DNA of 64,000 nt from an uncultured Duncaniella sp. (GTDB lineage: Bacteria; Bacteroidota; Bacteroidia; Bacteroidales; Muribaculaceae). The notes under the pieces are model-generated. The model did no database searches. It saw only the letters and a list, made by a program, of their open reading frames with translations, and was not told the origin of the DNA. The stretch lies in the NCBI RefSeq assembly GCF_910577345.1, contig NZ_CAJTMT010000016.1:3143-67142 (forward strand), in the 5' to 3' direction. Below are positions 53,628 to 63,014 of this stretch, piece by piece; the stretch's first letter is position 1, and each line of letters begins with the position of its first letter. The translations under genes were made by a program, and so were the position numbers.

Positions 53628-54470
53628 TCAGAAACCCTCGTCGAAGAGGTTGCGGACGCTTGGCTGGAGGAAGCGGTCGATTTCGTAGGGGTAAACGGCC
53701 ACATCGACAGCTCCGAGTGCATACGGGCCAATCTCGTATGGATCGTAGTGGAAATAGAGAGTGTTGTTGGATATGTAGGGACGGCCAGCATACGTCAGTT
53801 GGTTCGACCAGATGCCGGCACGGTCGAGACCCTTGACCGTTACGCCAAGCTGTCGGGCGAGCGCTTCCTTGATAACCGGGACAATTGAATCGGTGGGAAC
53901 TCCCGGAAGATAGATGTTGGAGTTGTCAAGGACGGTAGCATCGGAGAAATTGTAGGTGAAGGGATGGATGGCGGTCATCGGATGTGCGCCGCCGAGGTAG
54001 GTCGAACCGAGCACCTGATAGGTGACCATCTGTTCGTTCAGGTCAAGGATGCTTGCGGTAATGGTGTTGAAATATGTCATGGAGTCGGCAGGCAGGGAGT
54101 CGATTACCTCTATATTTTCAGCACCGTCAACGACAGAGGTGTCGGCGATGTATTTTTTGACAGCCTCGCGGATTGAGGTCGAGGTCGTGTCGGAGTAGGC
54201 GAAGTTAAGGAGTGAATCGCGGAGCGTGGTGAGGTCGAAGCCTCCCATCTTTTCCGGCCACTGGATCGAGGTTGACAGTTCGAGGTAGACAGTGCCGTAG
54301 TCGGTCTCCACCTTGTAGTCTTTCTGTGCTGTGACGAGTTTCTGGTTAATGTCAAATTCCGTAATGTCGTCTTCACCCGCCGAAGAGGCGTCGTTTTTTT
54401 GTCCGCAAGCGGTTGCGAGAAGCGCAACGAGCGGAAGTCCAAGCAGATAAAATTTACGATTCGTCATCAT
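53628..54470 (-). CDS. RsiV-like (DUF4163/DUF3298) lipoprotein
   Basis: A 280-residue lipoprotein (lipobox ATAC, near residue 22). The N-terminal part is DUF4163-like and the C-terminal part DUF3298-like (GGAHPMTAIHPFTYNFSDATVL, LYFHYDPYEIGPYALGAVDVAVYPYEIDRFL), as in RsiV, which binds lysozyme in Bacillus. No sigma factor is adjacent, so binding to a peptidoglycan-related ligand is only a possibility. The start at 54470 (or 54467) gives the signal peptide. Confidence 0.82.
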   Translation of the reverse strand: MMTNRKFYLLGLPLVALLATACGQKNDASSAGEDDITEFDINQKLVTAQKDYKVETDYGTVYLELSTSIQWPEKMGGFDLTTLRDSLLNFAYSDTTSTSIREAVKKYIADTSVVDGAENIEVIDSLPADSMTYFNTITASILDLNEQMVTYQVLGSTYLGGAHPMTAIHPFTYNFSDATVLDNSNIYLPGVPTDSIVPVIKEALARQLGVTVKGLDRAGIWSNQLTYAGRPYISNNTLYFHYDPYEIGPYALGAVDVAVYPYEIDRFLQPSVRNLFDEGF

Positions 54471-54675
54471 GCCTTTAAATAGTTTGTCATTCGTGAATAT
54501 TCGGACGCAAAATTGGATAAAAAAATCCTTTTGCAGATATAACATCGGCATAACGTAACAAGTTTGTAACATGAGGACGTAAATTTTTAACCGTGAAACA
54601 GGACACTCAGAGGGGATAAATGGCTAAAAAATCGGCAAAACGATGCCCTGTTAACATCTTTATACGTTTGGATAG

Positions 54676-54705
54676 TTGAAAGTTGTCAAAAAATACTTAA
54701 CTTTG
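54676..54705 (+). promoter_or_regulatory. acpP promoter
   Basis: TTG (54676-54678), a 19-bp spacer and TAACTTTG (54698-54705), 88 bp before acpP. Confidence 0.7.
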
Positions 54706-54793
54706 CACCGCAAATGCGAAAATATCAGCGTTTGCCCCTAAATTTGCCCCTAAAAACGAAAATTAATCATTAAACTTACAATTTTACAAAGCT

Positions 54794-55033
54794 ATGTCTG
54801 AAATTGCATCTCGAGTTAAAGCTATCATCGTTGATAAGCTCGGTGTTGACGAAAATGAAGTAACCGAAACCGCTGAATTCACAAAAGATCTTGGCGCAGA
54901 CAGCCTCGACACCGTAGAACTCATCATGGAATTTGAGAAAGAATTTGGCATCACTATCCCCGATGACCAGGCCGAGAAGATCAGCACCGTACAGAACGCT
55001 ATCGAATACATCGAGGCCAACACCCAGAAGTAA
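54794..55033 (+). CDS. acpP: Acyl carrier protein
   Basis: A 79-residue acidic carrier protein. The phosphopantetheine Ser is in LGADSLDTVELIMEFE (about residue 38). It carries growing fatty acids. The fabF synthase follows, with a hairpin between them. Confidence 0.97.
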   Translation: MSEIASRVKAIIVDKLGVDENEVTETAEFTKDLGADSLDTVELIMEFEKEFGITIPDDQAEKISTVQNAIEYIEANTQK

Positions 55034-55079
55034 AAACCGGTCTGCAGCCGTCACGGTTGCGCTCTGACCGAGCCACAAA

Positions 55080-55125
55080 AGGCTCCCCACGCCAATTCAA
55101 ATCAGCGCGGTGGAGCCTTCTTTTC
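55080..55125 (+). terminator. Hairpin between acpP and fabF (partial terminator)
   Basis: AGGCTCCCCACGC (55081-) pairs with GCGCGGTGGAGCCT with small mismatches, followed by TCTTTT. A partial terminator here would give more acpP than fabF mRNA. Confidence 0.55.
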
Positions 55126-55247
55126 AATTTAGGCAGAGGGGATTGCGCTCCCCTTCGCATCCTCCTCCACGCTTCACAGCCTATTATGCCTCTCTCATCA
55201 TTTCTCCCCTTCATTTTTCCCTTATCACGAATCCATCTAATTTGCCA

Positions 55248-56516
55248 ATGGAATTAAAAAGAGTAGTGGTGACCGGCCTCGGTGCCATCACCCCCATAGG
55301 CAACGATGTTGAGACCACATGGCTCAACGCCGTAGCCGGCAAGAGCGGCGCCGCTCCCATCACCCATTTCGACGCCTCCAAATTCAAAACCCAGTTTGCC
55401 TGCGAGGTCAAGGACTACAATGCCAACGACCATTTCGACCGCAAGAAACTCCGTCAGCTCGACCTCTATGCACAGTATGGTATCGTCGCAGCCCGTCAGG
55501 CTGTCGCTGATTCCGGTATCGAGGATGCTGCCAATCTCGACCGCAACCGCGTCGGCGTAATCGTTGCCGCCGGTATCGGTGGCCTCCACACTTTCGAGGA
55601 GGAAGCCGGCTACTATGCTGTCAACGGTGCGGAGCAGGGTCCCAAATACAATCCCTTCTTCATCCCCAAGATGATTGCCGACATCGCTTCGGGCCACATC
55701 TCCATGGAATATAACTTCCACGGTCCCAACTTCGGCGTGGTTTCGGCTTGCGCTTCGTCAAACAACGCTATCATCGACGCTTTCAACCTCATCCGTCTCG
55801 GCAAGGCCGATGCTATCGTGACCGGTGGCGCCGAGGCTGCAATCTATCCCGCAGGTGTGGGCGGCTTCAACTCGATGCACGCTCTCTCGACCCGCAACGA
55901 TTCTCCCGAGACTGCTTCGCGTCCCTTCAGCAAGTCGCGCGACGGTTTCGTGATGGGCGAGGGTTCTGTTGTCCTCGTGCTTGAGGAACTCGAACATGCC
56001 AAGGCCCGCGGTGCCAAGATTTATGCTGAGGTAGCCGGTGGCGGTATGAGCGCCGACGCTTACCACCTCACCGCAACACATCCCGACGGTCTCGGTGCGA
56101 AGCTCTCCATGAGCAACGCTCTTGAGGATGCAGGCATGACTCCCGCTGACATCGACTATATCAACGTACACGGCACTTCGACTCCCGTGGGCGACATCTC
56201 TGAGGTGAAGGCTATCGTCGAACTTTTCGGCGACCAGGCCCACAAGCTCAACATCAGCTCCACCAAGTCGATGACCGGTCACCTCCTCGGTGCCACCGGT
56301 GCCCTCGAAGCAATGTTCTCTGTTCTTGCCTGCAAGAACGACATCGTTCCCCCGACCATCAACCACGAGGAAGGCGATGAGGATGAGAACATCGACTATA
56401 CCCTCAACTTCACATTCAACAAGGCAGAGAACCGCCCTGTGCGCGCAGCCCTCTCGAATTCATTCGGTTTCGGCGGCCACAATGCGACTGTCATCGTGAA
56501 GAAGTACGAGGAATAA
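55248..56516 (+). CDS. fabF: 3-oxoacyl-ACP synthase II
   Basis: A 422-residue condensing enzyme extending acyl-ACP with malonyl-ACP. The active-site Cys is in GVVSACASSNNAI, the His pair in INVHGTSTPVGD and SNSFGFGGHNATV, and the Lys in STKSMTGHLLG. It starts at ATG 55248 (MELKRVVVTGLGAITPIG), as the longer frame crosses the acpP-fabF hairpin. Confidence 0.96.
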   Translation: MELKRVVVTGLGAITPIGNDVETTWLNAVAGKSGAAPITHFDASKFKTQFACEVKDYNANDHFDRKKLRQLDLYAQYGIVAARQAVADSGIEDAANLDRNRVGVIVAAGIGGLHTFEEEAGYYAVNGAEQGPKYNPFFIPKMIADIASGHISMEYNFHGPNFGVVSACASSNNAIIDAFNLIRLGKADAIVTGGAEAAIYPAGVGGFNSMHALSTRNDSPETASRPFSKSRDGFVMGEGSVVLVLEELEHAKARGAKIYAEVAGGGMSADAYHLTATHPDGLGAKLSMSNALEDAGMTPADIDYINVHGTSTPVGDISEVKAIVELFGDQAHKLNISSTKSMTGHLLGATGALEAMFSVLACKNDIVPPTINHEEGDEDENIDYTLNFTFNKAENRPVRAALSNSFGFGGHNATVIVKKYEE

Positions 56517-56558
56517 TCCGCTTCCCCGCAGATTTCTCAAAACAAAGCCATAGCCACC

Positions 56559-56602
56559 GGAAGGTGTTCGGAATTAATGTTGATTCCGAGCGCCTTCCTT
56601 TT
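56559..56602 (+). terminator. Intrinsic terminator after fabF
   Basis: GGAAGGTGTTCGGAAT pairs with ATTCCGAGCGCCTTCC around a short loop, followed by a T run (56599-56602). Confidence 0.75.
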
Positions 56603-56610
56603 GGTTTGCT

Positions 56611-56825
56611 CAATCCGAAAATCCGGTTTATAGGCGGATGAAGAGAGATACAAACGAACAGAAGAGACAAAAGTCACAGAAGAGTAATTTACGGTTCAAT
56701 CCGCAAATCCGGTTCATGTATGATGAAAAGAGATACAAAAGAACAGAATAAACAAAAGTAACAAAAGTATAATTTGCTGAAATTAATCCTTTTGTATCTT
56801 CTGACCTTCTGTCTTTCTGTACCCT
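56611..56825. repeat. Dispersed intergenic hairpin element (copy h), left part duplicated
   Basis: Two direct copies of about 75 bp (CAATCCGAAAATCCGGTTTA ... at 56611 and CAATCCGCAAATCCGGTTCA ... at 56697) each end in a left-arm sequence (AGATACAAA...GAACAGAA). One right arm (about 56788-56825, ending TTTCTGTACC) follows. It fills the 640-bp space between fabF and rpmB apart from the rpmB promoter. Confidence 0.8.
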
Positions 56826-56989
56826 TTCAGATTTTGACGGATTTAATGCACCGTAATTACGGCTTGTACCATTTGATCCGTTTTCTTCGTGATTGTCTTG
56901 GCGGAAGAGCTTGTCAGGGCGGTTGGAGAGGGGCAGATTGGAATTTGAGCTTAAAAAGTGGTTTTGAATTCTAAAAATAGTGAAAATCT

Positions 56990-57021
56990 TTTGGTTAAGC
57001 GGGAATAAATTCTTAACTTTG
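56990..57021 (+). promoter_or_regulatory. Promoter of the rpmB-rpmG operon
   Basis: TTTG (56990-56993), a 20-bp spacer and TAACTTTG (57014-57021). The leader to rpmB is about 130 nt and holds no credible frame; it may host ribosomal autoregulation. Confidence 0.7.
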
Positions 57022-57159
57022 CAGCCGAGTTTTGTGGCACATCCTATGAAAAAGGCTTTGAATGATGCACTTAGCCTTGATATGAGAAAGGAGATGGCGG
57101 CCACAAGGCGCTGTGACTTAAATTAATAGTTAAACAAAAAGAGATAAAAACCAACAGCC

Positions 57160-57420
57160 ATGTCAAAAATTTGTCAGATCACAGGCAAGAAAGCAATGGT
57201 GGGCAATAATGTGTCGCACTCAAAGCGTCGCACTAAGCGCAAGTTTGATGTCAATCTCTTCAACAAGAAATTCTTCTGGGTTGAGGAGCAAGCTTGGATC
57301 ACCCTTACCATTTCCGCCGCAGGCCTTCGCACCATCAACAAGAAGGGTCTCGATGCTGCTATCAAAGAAGCAGCCGCAAAGGGTTATATAACTGAAATCA
57401 AGTACTTAGACATTTTATAA
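57160..57420 (+). CDS. rpmB: 50S ribosomal protein bL28
   Basis: An 86-residue bL28: MSKICQITGKKAMVGNNVSH, KRRTKRKFDVNLFNKKFFW, AAGLRTINKKGLDAAIKE. It sits with rpmG and a DUF4295 gene 4 and 11 bp apart, the usual Bacteroidota cluster. Confidence 0.97.
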   Translation: MSKICQITGKKAMVGNNVSHSKRRTKRKFDVNLFNKKFFWVEEQAWITLTISAAGLRTINKKGLDAAIKEAAAKGYITEIKYLDIL

Positions 57421-57424
57421 GAAG

Positions 57425-57613
57425 ATGGCAAAGAAAGCTAAAGGAAATCGCGTTCAGGTCATCCTCGAATGCACTGAACACAAGGCATCAGGTATGCCCG
57501 GCACTTCTCGTTACATCACAACGAAGAACCGCAAAAACACCACCGAGCGTCTGGAGTTGAAGAAATACAACCCCATCCTCAAGAAAGTTACCGTTCACAA
57601 AGAAATTAAATAA
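57425..57613 (+). CDS. rpmG: 50S ribosomal protein bL33
   Basis: A 62-residue bL33: NRVQVILECTEHKASGMPGTS, RYITTKNRKNTTERLELKKY. It lacks the Cys pairs of zinc-binding versions except a single Cys. Second gene of the ribosomal cluster. Confidence 0.96.
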   Translation: MAKKAKGNRVQVILECTEHKASGMPGTSRYITTKNRKNTTERLELKKYNPILKKVTVHKEIK

Positions 57614-57624
57614 TTCACTGACTC

Positions 57625-57774
57625 ATGGCAAAGAAAACCGTTGCATCTCTGCAAAAAGGCGAAGGCCGCACCTATAGCAAGGTCATCAAGGTCGTTAAGT
57701 CGGCGAAGACCGGTGCCTACACCTTCCAGGAACAGATGGTTCCCAACGACGCTGTCAAGGATGTTCTTAAGTAA
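57625..57774 (+). CDS. DUF4295 small basic protein
   Basis: A 49-residue protein starting MAKKTVASLQKGEGRTYSKV and ending NDAVKDVLK. DUF4295 is a Bacteroidota-restricted family encoded directly after rpmB-rpmG and is probably a ribosome-associated protein, judged by context and composition. ftsY, a frequent next gene, is absent here. Confidence 0.9.
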   Translation: MAKKTVASLQKGEGRTYSKVIKVVKSAKTGAYTFQEQMVPNDAVKDVLK

Positions 57775-57811
57775 TAAGACCCTCCAAGGACACTTCGGAA
57801 ACGAAAATATA

Positions 57812-57849
57812 CCCCGGACTGACATCAGCATGTCGGTTCCGGGGCTTTT
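57812..57849 (+). terminator. Intrinsic terminator of the rpmB operon
   Basis: CCCCGGACTGACAT and ATGTCGGTTCCGGGG (57812-57844) form a stem with one bulge, followed by CTTTTC. The remaining 270 bp to the next gene show no frame. Confidence 0.8.
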
Positions 57850-58116
57850 CGTATCTGTAAGGCTTTGAAATGACGGCATAAGCGTGGGTGACAAACAAAA
57901 ACGGGCGGATTTGTGTTGTGTAACATAACCGTATGGCAGATTTCCAAAACATCTTCCAATTTTTCGGCGCAAAGTTTGCTTTTGTCGGAATAAAAGCATA
58001 AATTCGTGACTTGATAACAACGACCCCGCGCACAACAGTATGTCTCTCCAACCTGACGGAGCCGATCAATTCTAATATCATAACAGAAATCTAACAATCA
58101 ATAATATTACCCTTAC

Positions 58117-60051
58117 ATGAGCTATCTTAAATTTGATAAAAACCTCATGATTAACCTGGAGCAGTCACTCCCCAAGGAGATGCTCCGCACTAATCAGTCC
58201 GGCGCTTATCACTGCACGACGATAGTTGACTGCAACACCCGCAAGCAGCATGGCCTCCTTGTGGTCCCTGTGCCCGAGCTGGGGAATTCGTGGCACGTCA
58301 TGCTTTCGTCGCTCGACCTTACGGTATATCAGCACGGAGCTCCCTTCAATCTGGCTCTCCACCGCTACAGGGGCGGAGTCATGAGCCCGAACGGCCACAA
58401 ATATATCCGTGAGTTCGACTGTGAGAGTGTCCCGCGAACCACTTATCGTGTCGGTGGAGTCATTCTGACAAAGGAAAAAATTTTCATCTCCAACGAGAAC
58501 CGAATCCTTATCCGCTACACCCTTGTCGAAGCCCATTCGCCGACGACACTTCGTTTCCGTCCGGTGCTTGCCTTCCGTGACGCCAACGAGCTTTGTGTGG
58601 CCAATGATGCGCTCGACCCCACCATCCCTGAAATCAAGAACGGTGTGTCGGCCTGCCTCTATCCCGGCTATCCCCGTCTGTTCATGCAGTTCAGCCACAA
58701 GCCGACCTGGACCTATGAGCCCAACTGGTACAACGGCTTCGAATATGTCAAGGACCTTGAGCGCGGAGTCCCCTACTGCGAGGACCTCTGGGTGCCCGGC
58801 TACTTTGAAGTGCCCATCAAGAAGGGCGAGTCGGTCATCTTCTCGGCCGGTCTGAGCGAGGTGTCGCCCCGTTCGCTTGCAAAGATGTATGAGAACGAGA
58901 TTGCCCAGCGCACCTGCCGCACATCTTTCTTCAACTGTCTGAAGAACGCCGTGAAGCAGTGTTATCTCAACGAGAAGGACGGCATGTATCTCCTCTCCGG
59001 CTATCCCTGGGGAAAGATTCTTGCCCGCAACACATTCATGGCTCTTCCCGGTGCGACAATCGCCATCAACCACCGTCAGGATTTCGAACGAATCGCCGAG
59101 ACAGCCATCAAGGCACTTCGCCATTTCATGTCGACAGGCGAAAACGACAAACGCATCGCAGGCATCGACCTGCCCGACGTTCCTCTGTGGGCCGTGTGGG
59201 CATTGCAGCAGTATGCCAAGGCCTACGGCCGCGATGACGCGAAGGAGAAGTATCTCCCCATCGTCCGTGAAATCCTCAACTACATACTCGCTCAGAAGCA
59301 TCCGCTCCTGAAGGTCGACGACAACGGTATGGTCGTCACCGAAGGCACTGACAAACCTATGTCGTGGATGAACGCCTCGCTCGGTGGCCGTCCCATCGTG
59401 GCGCGCACAGGTCTGCTCGTCGAGTTCAACGCCCTCTGGTATAACGCCCTCATCTTTGCCTCCAAGCTTTCTGAAGGCACTCCCGATGAAGAGAAATTCC
59501 GCGAGGCAGCCGAGAAGATGGCGGAACCGTTCATCAATACCTTCCTCAACGACTACGGTTATCTCTACGATTATGTCAACGGCACATACGCCGACCCGTC
59601 GGTGCGCCCCAACATGGCGATCGCCATCGGTCTGGACTACTCGCCGCTTGACCGCCGTCAGCGCAAGAAGGTGCTCGACATCGTCACCCGCGAACTTCTC
59701 ACCCCGAAGGGTCTGCGCACCCTCTCGCCGAAGAGCTACGGCTATCGTCCCTGCTACCTCGGTTCGCCCGAGGAGCGTGAGATGGCCCTCCACAACGGCC
59801 CCTCGCGTCCGTGGCTCATGGGCTTCTACTCGGATGCCTATCTGAAGGTGTTCGGCATGAGCGGTGTCAGCTACATTGACCGTATGCTCATCGGTTTCGA
59901 AGATGAGATGACCAACGGCTGCATCGGTTCGCTCTCGCAGCTCTACGATGCCAACCCGCCCTTCACCGGCCGAGGTGCAATCAGCCATGTGACAAACGTG
60001 GCCGAAGTGCTCCGCACACTGACTACACTTAAGAAATTCATAATGGACTAA
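58117..60051 (+). CDS. Glycogen debranching enzyme (amylo-alpha-1,6-glucosidase family)
   Basis: A 644-residue cytoplasmic enzyme. The N-terminal beta domain (about 1-280: NQSGAYHCTTIVDCNTRKQHGLLVVPVP) is followed by a six-hairpin catalytic domain (GYPWGKILARNTFMALPGATIA, MSWMNASLGGRPIVARTGLLVEFNALWYNAL, NMAIAIGLDYSPL). Relatives hydrolyse alpha-1,6 branches. It starts an operon with a GT4 glycosyltransferase (13 bp downstream) and a GH57 enzyme. Confidence 0.9.
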   Translation: MSYLKFDKNLMINLEQSLPKEMLRTNQSGAYHCTTIVDCNTRKQHGLLVVPVPELGNSWHVMLSSLDLTVYQHGAPFNLALHRYRGGVMSPNGHKYIREFDCESVPRTTYRVGGVILTKEKIFISNENRILIRYTLVEAHSPTTLRFRPVLAFRDANELCVANDALDPTIPEIKNGVSACLYPGYPRLFMQFSHKPTWTYEPNWYNGFEYVKDLERGVPYCEDLWVPGYFEVPIKKGESVIFSAGLSEVSPRSLAKMYENEIAQRTCRTSFFNCLKNAVKQCYLNEKDGMYLLSGYPWGKILARNTFMALPGATIAINHRQDFERIAETAIKALRHFMSTGENDKRIAGIDLPDVPLWAVWALQQYAKAYGRDDAKEKYLPIVREILNYILAQKHPLLKVDDNGMVVTEGTDKPMSWMNASLGGRPIVARTGLLVEFNALWYNALIFASKLSEGTPDEEKFREAAEKMAEPFINTFLNDYGYLYDYVNGTYADPSVRPNMAIAIGLDYSPLDRRQRKKVLDIVTRELLTPKGLRTLSPKSYGYRPCYLGSPEEREMALHNGPSRPWLMGFYSDAYLKVFGMSGVSYIDRMLIGFEDEMTNGCIGSLSQLYDANPPFTGRGAISHVTNVAEVLRTLTTLKKFIMD

Positions 60052-60064
60052 TCTTCACACCCCC

Positions 60065-61324
60065 ATGAAAGCTTTAATGTTCGGGTGGGAATTTCCCCCT
60101 CACATCCTCGGCGGTCTCGGTACTGCCAGCTACGGTCTCACTAAGGGTATGTGGGAGTGTGGCGATATGGACATCACTTTTGTCATACCCAAGCCTTTCG
60201 GCGACGAAGAGAAACACTTCGCCAACATCATCGGCATGTCGCAGGTGCCCATCGTGTGGCGCGACGTGAACCGTGACTATGTTCAGGACCGCATCGGAAA
60301 TGTCATGAATCCTGACTTCTATTTCCGTCTGCGCGACCATATCTATGCCGATTTCAACTACATGCGCACCAACGATCTTGGTTGTATCGAGTTTTCAGGC
60401 CGCTACCCCGACAACCTTATCGAGGAAATCAACAACTACTCGATCTGTGCAGGTGTCGTGGCCCGCACCGTTGATTTCGACGTTATCCACTCACACGACT
60501 GGCTCACCTATCCCGCCGGCATTCATGCCAAGCAGGTTTCAGGCAAGCCACTCGTCATCCACGTCCACGCTACGGAGTTTGACCGTTCACGAGGGAAACC
60601 CAATCCCACCGTGTTTGGCATCGAGAAGGACGGCATGAACCACGCAGACCACATCATCACCGTGTCCAACCTCACACGCGACACCGTCATCAACAACTAC
60701 GGCATAGATCCCGCCAAGGTGACCACTGTCCACAATGCGGTCACTCCGCTTACTCCCGAGCAGCTTAATGTCCCGGAACATAAGTCGAAGGACAAGGTCG
60801 TGACCTTCCTCGGACGTATCACCATGCAGAAGGGCCCCGAATACTTTGTCGAGGCGGCTGCAAAGGTGCTCAAGAACAATCCCAACGTCCGTTTCGTCAT
60901 GGCCGGCAGCGGCGACATGATGAACAAGATGATTCTTCTTGCAGCCGAGCGTGGCATCGCCGACCGCTTCCACTTCCCCGGTTTCCAGAAGGGCAACCAG
61001 GTCTATGAGATGCTCAAGGCTTCGGATGTCTACATCATGCCCTCCGTGTCGGAGCCGTTCGGTATCTCGCCGCTTGAGGCGATGCAGATGGGTGTTCCCT
61101 CCATCATCTCGAAGCAGAGCGGTTGCGCCGAAATCCTTTCGAACGTCATCAAGACCGACTACTGGGACATCGACGCGATGGCAGATGCAATCAACTCAAT
61201 TGTCACTTATCCGGCAATGTATCAGCAGCTCCGCGAGGATGGTCTCGCCGAGGTTAACCAGATTACCTGGGACAAGGCCGGACGCAAAGTGATCGATATT
61301 TATAACAAGGTGCTGGGACGGTAA
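60065..61324 (+). CDS. GT4-family glycosyltransferase, probable glycogen synthase
   Basis: A 419-residue GT-B enzyme. The N-terminal Gly-rich loop is FPPHILGGLGTASYGLTKGM and the C-terminal donor-binding motif is MPSVSEPFGISPLEAMQMGVPSI (E-x7-E). HDWLTYPAGIHA is typical of glycogen/starch synthase relatives. Between a debranching enzyme and a GH57 enzyme, a role in glycogen or alpha-glucan synthesis is the best inference; the donor (UDP- or ADP-glucose) is not visible. Confidence 0.85.
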   Translation: MKALMFGWEFPPHILGGLGTASYGLTKGMWECGDMDITFVIPKPFGDEEKHFANIIGMSQVPIVWRDVNRDYVQDRIGNVMNPDFYFRLRDHIYADFNYMRTNDLGCIEFSGRYPDNLIEEINNYSICAGVVARTVDFDVIHSHDWLTYPAGIHAKQVSGKPLVIHVHATEFDRSRGKPNPTVFGIEKDGMNHADHIITVSNLTRDTVINNYGIDPAKVTTVHNAVTPLTPEQLNVPEHKSKDKVVTFLGRITMQKGPEYFVEAAAKVLKNNPNVRFVMAGSGDMMNKMILLAAERGIADRFHFPGFQKGNQVYEMLKASDVYIMPSVSEPFGISPLEAMQMGVPSIISKQSGCAEILSNVIKTDYWDIDAMADAINSIVTYPAMYQQLREDGLAEVNQITWDKAGRKVIDIYNKVLGR

Positions 61325-61440
61325 GGAGTATAGAGGGGAAAGTATAAAAGTATAGAGGGGAAAGTATAGAGTATAGAGAATAGTCTTTCCTGATATTAAC
61401 TCCTCCTTGATATTAACTCCTCCCTGATATAAACTCTTCC
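61322..61440. repeat. Short tandem repeats between the GT4 and GH57 genes
   Basis: GTATAGAGGGGAAA words (61328-61375) are followed by three 16-17-bp units CCTGATATTAACTCCT, CCTTGATATTAACTCCT and CCCTGATATAAACTCTT. No hairpin. They lie inside what looks like an operon. Confidence 0.65.
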
Positions 61441-61483
61441 ATCAGCATCATTACAACGAATTTCAAAAACATCAGATACAATT

Positions 61484-62989
61484 ATGAAAGCAATTTGCTT
61501 CTACTTTCAGATACATCAGCCGTTCCGTCTGAAAAGATACCGCTTCTTCGACATCGGCAACGACCACTATTACTATGACGACTTCGCCAACGACGACATC
61601 GTCACCCGCATAGCTCAGCGCAGCTATATTCCCGCTGCCGAGACTCTTCTGCGCATGATTGAGGCTACCAACGGCAAGTTCAAGTGTGCCCTTTCAATCA
61701 CAGGTACAGCTCTCGAACAGTTCGAGCAGTATGTCCCCGAATTCATCGACCTTCTCAAGAAACTCGCCGACACCGGTTGCGTTGAGTTCCTCGCCGAGAC
61801 CTACGCTCACTCTCTCTCGTCGCTTGCCGACCCCGATGAGTTTGCAAATCAGGTGAAGGTCCACGATGAGAAAATCAAGGAACTTTTCGGTCAGACTCCC
61901 AAGGTGCTCCGCAACACTGAGCTTATCTACAGCGACGAACTCGCTCCCCAGATTCTCGACATGGGCTACAAGGGAGTGATTACCGAAGGTGCAAAGCACA
62001 TCCTCGGATGGAAGTCGCCCAACTATGTCTACAGCGCGGCTTCGGCTCCCAAGCTTAAGATTCTTCTCAAGAACGACAAGTTCTCCGACGATATTTCCGA
62101 GCGTTTCTCCAACACTGCATGGGACGAATATCCCTTGACAGCCGACAAGTATATCGACTGGATCGCATCAACTCCCGCCGAGGAGCAGATTGTCAACCTC
62201 TTCATGAATCTTGAAGTGTTTGGCGACTTCCAGCCCCGCGAGACAGGTATCTTCCAGTTCCTCGAAGCCCTACCCCGCTTTGCCGAGGAGCGCGGCGTAG
62301 AGTTCTGGACACCCTCGACTGCCGTCTCCAAACTCAAACCGGTTGCAGAACTTTCCGTACTCCATCCAATCTCCTGGGCTGACGAGGCTCGCGACACCTC
62401 CGCATGGCTCGGCAACAAGCTCCAGAACGAGGCTTTCAACAAGCTCTACTCTGTCAGCGAGCGTGTGCGCCTCTGTGAGGACCGCCGTCTGAAGCAGGAC
62501 TGGTATTACCTCCAGGCTTCCGACCATTTCTTCTATATGTCGACCAAGAACATGCACGACGGTTCCGTCCACTCTCAGTTCTCGCCCTACGACACTCCTT
62601 TCGATGCGTTCACCAACTACATGAATGTCCTTGCCGACTTTATAGTGCGCGTAGAGGAGCAGTACCCGATGTCGATTGACAATGAGGAGCTCAGCTCACT
62701 TCTGACCACCATCCGCAATCAGGAGCGCGAAATCGAGGTTCTCAACAAGGAAGCTGAGTCGATGCGCAAGAACATCGAGCACTTCAACGAGGAACATCTC
62801 CTCCGCGAGAAGGCTGCAGAAGCAGAGGCAAAACCCGAGGCAAAGACCGCAAAGCGCGGTCCGAAACCCAAGAAGGCCGTAGCCGCTGAGGATGCTCCCA
62901 AGTGCAAGCGTGGCCGCAAGCCCAAAGCAGCCGCTCCCGAAGCAGAGGCTCCTGCAACAGAAGCCACCGACGCTCCCGCAGAAGCTTGA
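61484..62989 (+). CDS. GH57-family alpha-amylase-like protein with basic tail
   Basis: A 501-residue protein: a GH57 (beta/alpha)7 barrel (about 1-310) starting CFYFQIHQPFRLKRY, with the nucleophile region VLRNTELIYSDE (Glu146). The acid/base region, usually MDYETFGEHQ, reads MNLEVFGDFQ (241-250), with Asn242 in place of the catalytic Asp. After a helical domain comes an Ala/Lys/Pro/Glu-rich tail (about 430-501) with KRGPKPKK and KRGRKPKA, resembling AT-hooks. Third gene of the glycogen operon. Activity is uncertain: it may be a binding or regulatory homologue. Confidence 0.82.
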   Translation: MKAICFYFQIHQPFRLKRYRFFDIGNDHYYYDDFANDDIVTRIAQRSYIPAAETLLRMIEATNGKFKCALSITGTALEQFEQYVPEFIDLLKKLADTGCVEFLAETYAHSLSSLADPDEFANQVKVHDEKIKELFGQTPKVLRNTELIYSDELAPQILDMGYKGVITEGAKHILGWKSPNYVYSAASAPKLKILLKNDKFSDDISERFSNTAWDEYPLTADKYIDWIASTPAEEQIVNLFMNLEVFGDFQPRETGIFQFLEALPRFAEERGVEFWTPSTAVSKLKPVAELSVLHPISWADEARDTSAWLGNKLQNEAFNKLYSVSERVRLCEDRRLKQDWYYLQASDHFFYMSTKNMHDGSVHSQFSPYDTPFDAFTNYMNVLADFIVRVEEQYPMSIDNEELSSLLTTIRNQEREIEVLNKEAESMRKNIEHFNEEHLLREKAAEAEAKPEAKTAKRGPKPKKAVAAEDAPKCKRGRKPKAAAPEAEAPATEATDAPAEA

Positions 62990-63014
62990 TACTGAATATT
63001 TCTTCTATATAGCA

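Noticed and set aside
58165..59988. 607-residue frame antisense to the debranching enzyme
   Set aside because: It lies wholly opposite a well-conserved gene and reflects codon bias; no family resemblance.
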